Assembly (NCBI RefSeq): GCF_000003605.2
Contig: NW_003138335.1
Location: 15,154-26,607, forward strand
Direction of reading: 5' to 3'
Length of the DNA: 11,454 bases
DNA from: Saccoglossus kowalevskii
Taxonomy: Eukaryota; Hemichordata; Enteropneusta; Harrimaniidae
Shown here: in pieces, positions 9,730 to 11,454 of the stretch
How the letters are laid out: the number at the start of each line of letters is the position of its first letter
Numbering within the stretch: position 1 is the first letter of the stretch
Made by a program: the position numbers and the translations under genes
The notes under the pieces: model-generated
Told to the model about the DNA's origin: nothing
Seen by the model: the letters and a program-made list of their open reading frames with translations, nothing else
The model's database searches: none

Positions 9730-10221
9730 CTGAAATAGAAATGACAGTGTTTGTTATTACCTTACATGGCTTTAAGGATAGATGGAAGAAGGGATAGGTT
9801 AGTAAATGATTGAATGGGTGGGTTGGTTTATGAATGGTAAGATGGATGGGTTTGGGAAGGATTGTTTATCGGCTAAATATTATTGGAGTTATTACGCCCA
9901 CAAGAAAAGTTTACAATGATAACAATTATGATGAAGATGATTGACGACAGACATTTCACCACTACTATGATATTTCTTTTCACTTCAGTACAGGCAAACC
10001 AACAATCAGAACGATAACAAAAAGGTCCTATACCCTGCTGGATTGTACCTGTGATGGTATATTCTTGGTAATTAAATAATGGGTGTCATTGTATACAGTA
10101 ACTTAGCCACAAACCTAAGACAATTTTCTGGGAGAACACTGGTTATTGTATTGGATGTGCAGATGGCTTTGTGTAGTGGATGGATGGATGGATGGAGATA
10201 TAGAAAAAAATTCTAACATAC
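9730..10221 (-). other. Intron between exons 2 and 3; GGAT-rich patches
   Basis: A 492-nt phase-1 intron with donor GAG|GTATGT. It holds a degenerate purine-rich GGAT/GGTT tract (about 9770-9865) and a clean (GGAT)4 microsatellite at 10178-10196. I see nothing else in it. Confidence 0.75.
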
Positions 10222-10324
10222 CTCTACAATATGGACAACACTTTCCCAGAGGAAGATACACTTCAAATCCTTGTTGACAATTGAGTCTATCACACACTTC
10301 AATTTTACACTCAATAACACCAGC
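10222..10324 (-). CDS. VWC gene, exon 2 in window (second half of VWC domain 1)
   Basis: A 103-nt exon between acceptor TTACAG (AG at 10325-10326) and donor AGAG|GTATGT. It encodes AGVIEC, KIEVC, DRLNC, then GFEVYLPLGKCCPYCR plus one base: cysteines 5-10 of a VWC domain, including the terminal CC-P-x-C. It starts in phase 0 and ends in phase 1. The preceding exon supplies cysteines 1-4, giving a complete ten-cysteine VWC. The open frame continues past the donor into intron sequence without domain character. Confidence 0.93.
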
Positions 10325-10562
10325 CTGTAATGTAAAATGTACAATATAGCACAACTACTAAGATTTACACTTATAGTGTGAATCAAAATAACAAATATTG
10401 TCATGTTCTAGTCTAGGTTGCATGCATATTTATTTCTAAATAAATTTCCAGAAATAAAGTAATCCTCTCACCAGAATTTTTTTCTAATTCTGTCAGGAAG
10501 TTAATTAAAATTATTGAAAGAATCAGATAAGTGAACAAAATATAGAATATGAAAATCTACCC

Positions 10563-10582
10563 TGACCCCTGACCTATGACCT
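10563..10582 (-). promoter_or_regulatory. Three nuclear-receptor-like half-sites, spacing 1 (DR1)
   Basis: On the minus strand the sequence reads AGGTCA-T-AGGTCA-G-GGGTCA: three half-sites in the same direction, each separated by one base. DR1 sites are the known binding arrangement for RXR, HNF4 and COUP-TF type receptors. They lie 28 nt past the exon 1 donor, within the intron 10325-10609. A plain 7-bp tandem repeat is an equally simple explanation. Confidence 0.4.
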
Positions 10583-10609
10583 CATAATATATGCATATGA
10601 TATACTCAC

Positions 10610-10698
10610 AGAACATGTACATGTTATACATTCATTTGATGGATCTTTCCAGGATTCACCATCACTATAACTTCTATCTTCAGCATCAACATAACAAC
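10610..10698 (-). CDS. VWC gene, exon 1 in window (first half of VWC domain 1)
   Basis: An 89-nt exon between acceptor TTGATAG (AG at 10699-10700) and donor TCT|GTGAGT. Two bases (GT) complete a split codon from an exon outside the window, so the exon enters in phase 1. It then encodes CYVDAEDRSYSDGESWKDP followed by C-IT-C-T-C-S: cysteines 1-4 with the Y-x2-G-E-x-W pattern typical of VWC domains. It leaves in phase 0 and joins exon 10222-10324 to give CTCS-AGVIEC. The intron after the CxC motif is not present at the equivalent place in domain 2, so the two domains are not a fresh duplicate. The gene starts upstream, beyond 11454, or at least beyond what I could detect. Kielin/chordin-like, BMPER-like or VWCE-like proteins are candidates; none is specifically supported. 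Confidence 0.92.
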
Positions 10699-10833
10699 CT
10701 ATCAAATATTAAATGCTGTATATTAGCGCCCCCCCAAAAAAGAGTTTTGCTCATTTGGAAAATTATAACATAGCATAACTATTACAACTTTGCCTATTGA
10801 GAATCTAGATACAATCTTGGAATACATCTTGAT

Positions 10834-11454
10834 AAACAAGTCATTGAAAATGACACAGTCCCCGTTAAGTTCTCTTTGTGCTCGTCATATTAAAGCGGAG
10901 GGGTTGTTGCGAGCGTGTCCTTGAAACTTGAGTTCCAAGTGGCGTATACAACAGATTGTTTATTTACATCAAAACACGTGTTTCGTGTCATAGTAATATG
11001 GCCAAAATAAAAACAGCCGTTATTCAGCCATCTTTGATCTGATTATGAAACACACTGATATGTATGATGTATGTGCCAAATACGAATGAAAATGGTACAT
11101 AAATTGTGGAAATATAGTAGTAAGGCCAAAAAGTCAGATGGCTATCAATCGGCCATCCTTGACCAGATTTTGAAACAAAATGTCATGGATATGCATCCTA
11201 ACATGTATAAAGTACATGTATGTGCCAAATTTGAATGAAAACTGACAGAGCACGTCCAAGATACCGCATAAAAAAACAAAAAAAAGATGCCTGCCAGTCG
11301 ACCATCTTTGATCCATCATGGACATGTATCCTAACATGTATAATCTATGTACCAAGTTTGAATGACAACTGACAAAGCATGTCCAAAATACAACATTTTC
11401 AAAAAACAAGATGGCTGCCAGTCGGCCATTTTGAATCGAATCGCTAAACCACTG
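10834..11454 (+). mobile_element. Main interspersed repeat, copy 3, cut by the window end
   Basis: This begins AAACAAGTCATTG, then CACAGTCCCCGTT with the arm at 10858-10866, as in copy 2. After a distinct segment (10870-10990) with the perfect 12-bp palindrome AAACACGTGTTT (10972-10983), it consists of repeated blocks. Each has 'gccatc-ttga' (11027, 11152, 11301, 11425), then 'tgaaac', a CATGTAT block and 'ccaa-tttgaatga'. The spacing is 124-149 bp. The end, where a 3' hairpin would be expected, is outside the window. It is non-coding. Confidence 0.6.

Noticed and set aside
10972-10983. AAACACGTGTTT palindrome as an E-box regulatory site
   Set aside because: It is a single site inside a repeat element with no promoter context, so too little to call.

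Overview
The window looks like a stretch of an AT-rich invertebrate animal genome, most likely a lophotrochozoan such as a mollusc. Three things point there: short exons with GT-AG introns that spell secreted von Willebrand factor C (VWC) domains, several tandem-repeat families, and Helitron/pearl-like non-autonomous elements of a kind I know from bivalves. The species call is an inference. No operon, rRNA or tRNA was recognised.

Main gene. The minus strand carries the middle of one multi-exon gene. Five exons join without any frame conflict, in transcription order 10698-10610, 10324-10222, 9729-9689, 6365-6264 and 800-749. Together they give 387 nt (129 codons) and two consecutive ten-cysteine VWC domains. 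Each domain module starts and ends at a phase-1 intron. Four of the five exons are absent from, or truncated in, simple ORF reading, and the last two (41 and 52 nt) were found only by following phase and cysteine spacing. Both gene ends lie outside the window. VWC proteins of this type are secreted or extracellular-matrix proteins, often BMP/TGF-beta binders, but the family member cannot be named.

Region by region (plus coordinates). 1-756 is a 42-copy array of an 18-bp unit that starts inside the last 8 nt of the 52-nt exon. Each unit repeats that exon's 5' splice site (GTAAGT on the minus strand), so the pre-mRNA would carry at least 42 donors in a row. 801-6263 is a 5.5-kb intron holding a Helitron-like element with ~155-bp internal repeats (908-1895), a diverged repeat element (1897-2610), a ~57-copy 36-bp minisatellite (2611-4688) and a broken retroelement gag-like gene (4836-5988). 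6366-9688 is a 3.3-kb intron with a second copy of the repeat element (6877-7825), which has a terminal hairpin, and an inverted pair of a ~150-bp repeat lying close to the two flanking exons. 9730-10221 and 10325-10609 are short introns; the latter holds a triple nuclear-receptor-like half-site cluster. 10834-11454 is a third copy of the repeat element, cut by the window end.

The most unusual feature is the splice-donor minisatellite: its period is a multiple of three, the units nearest the exon have no stop codon, and the distant units carry an in-frame TAG.
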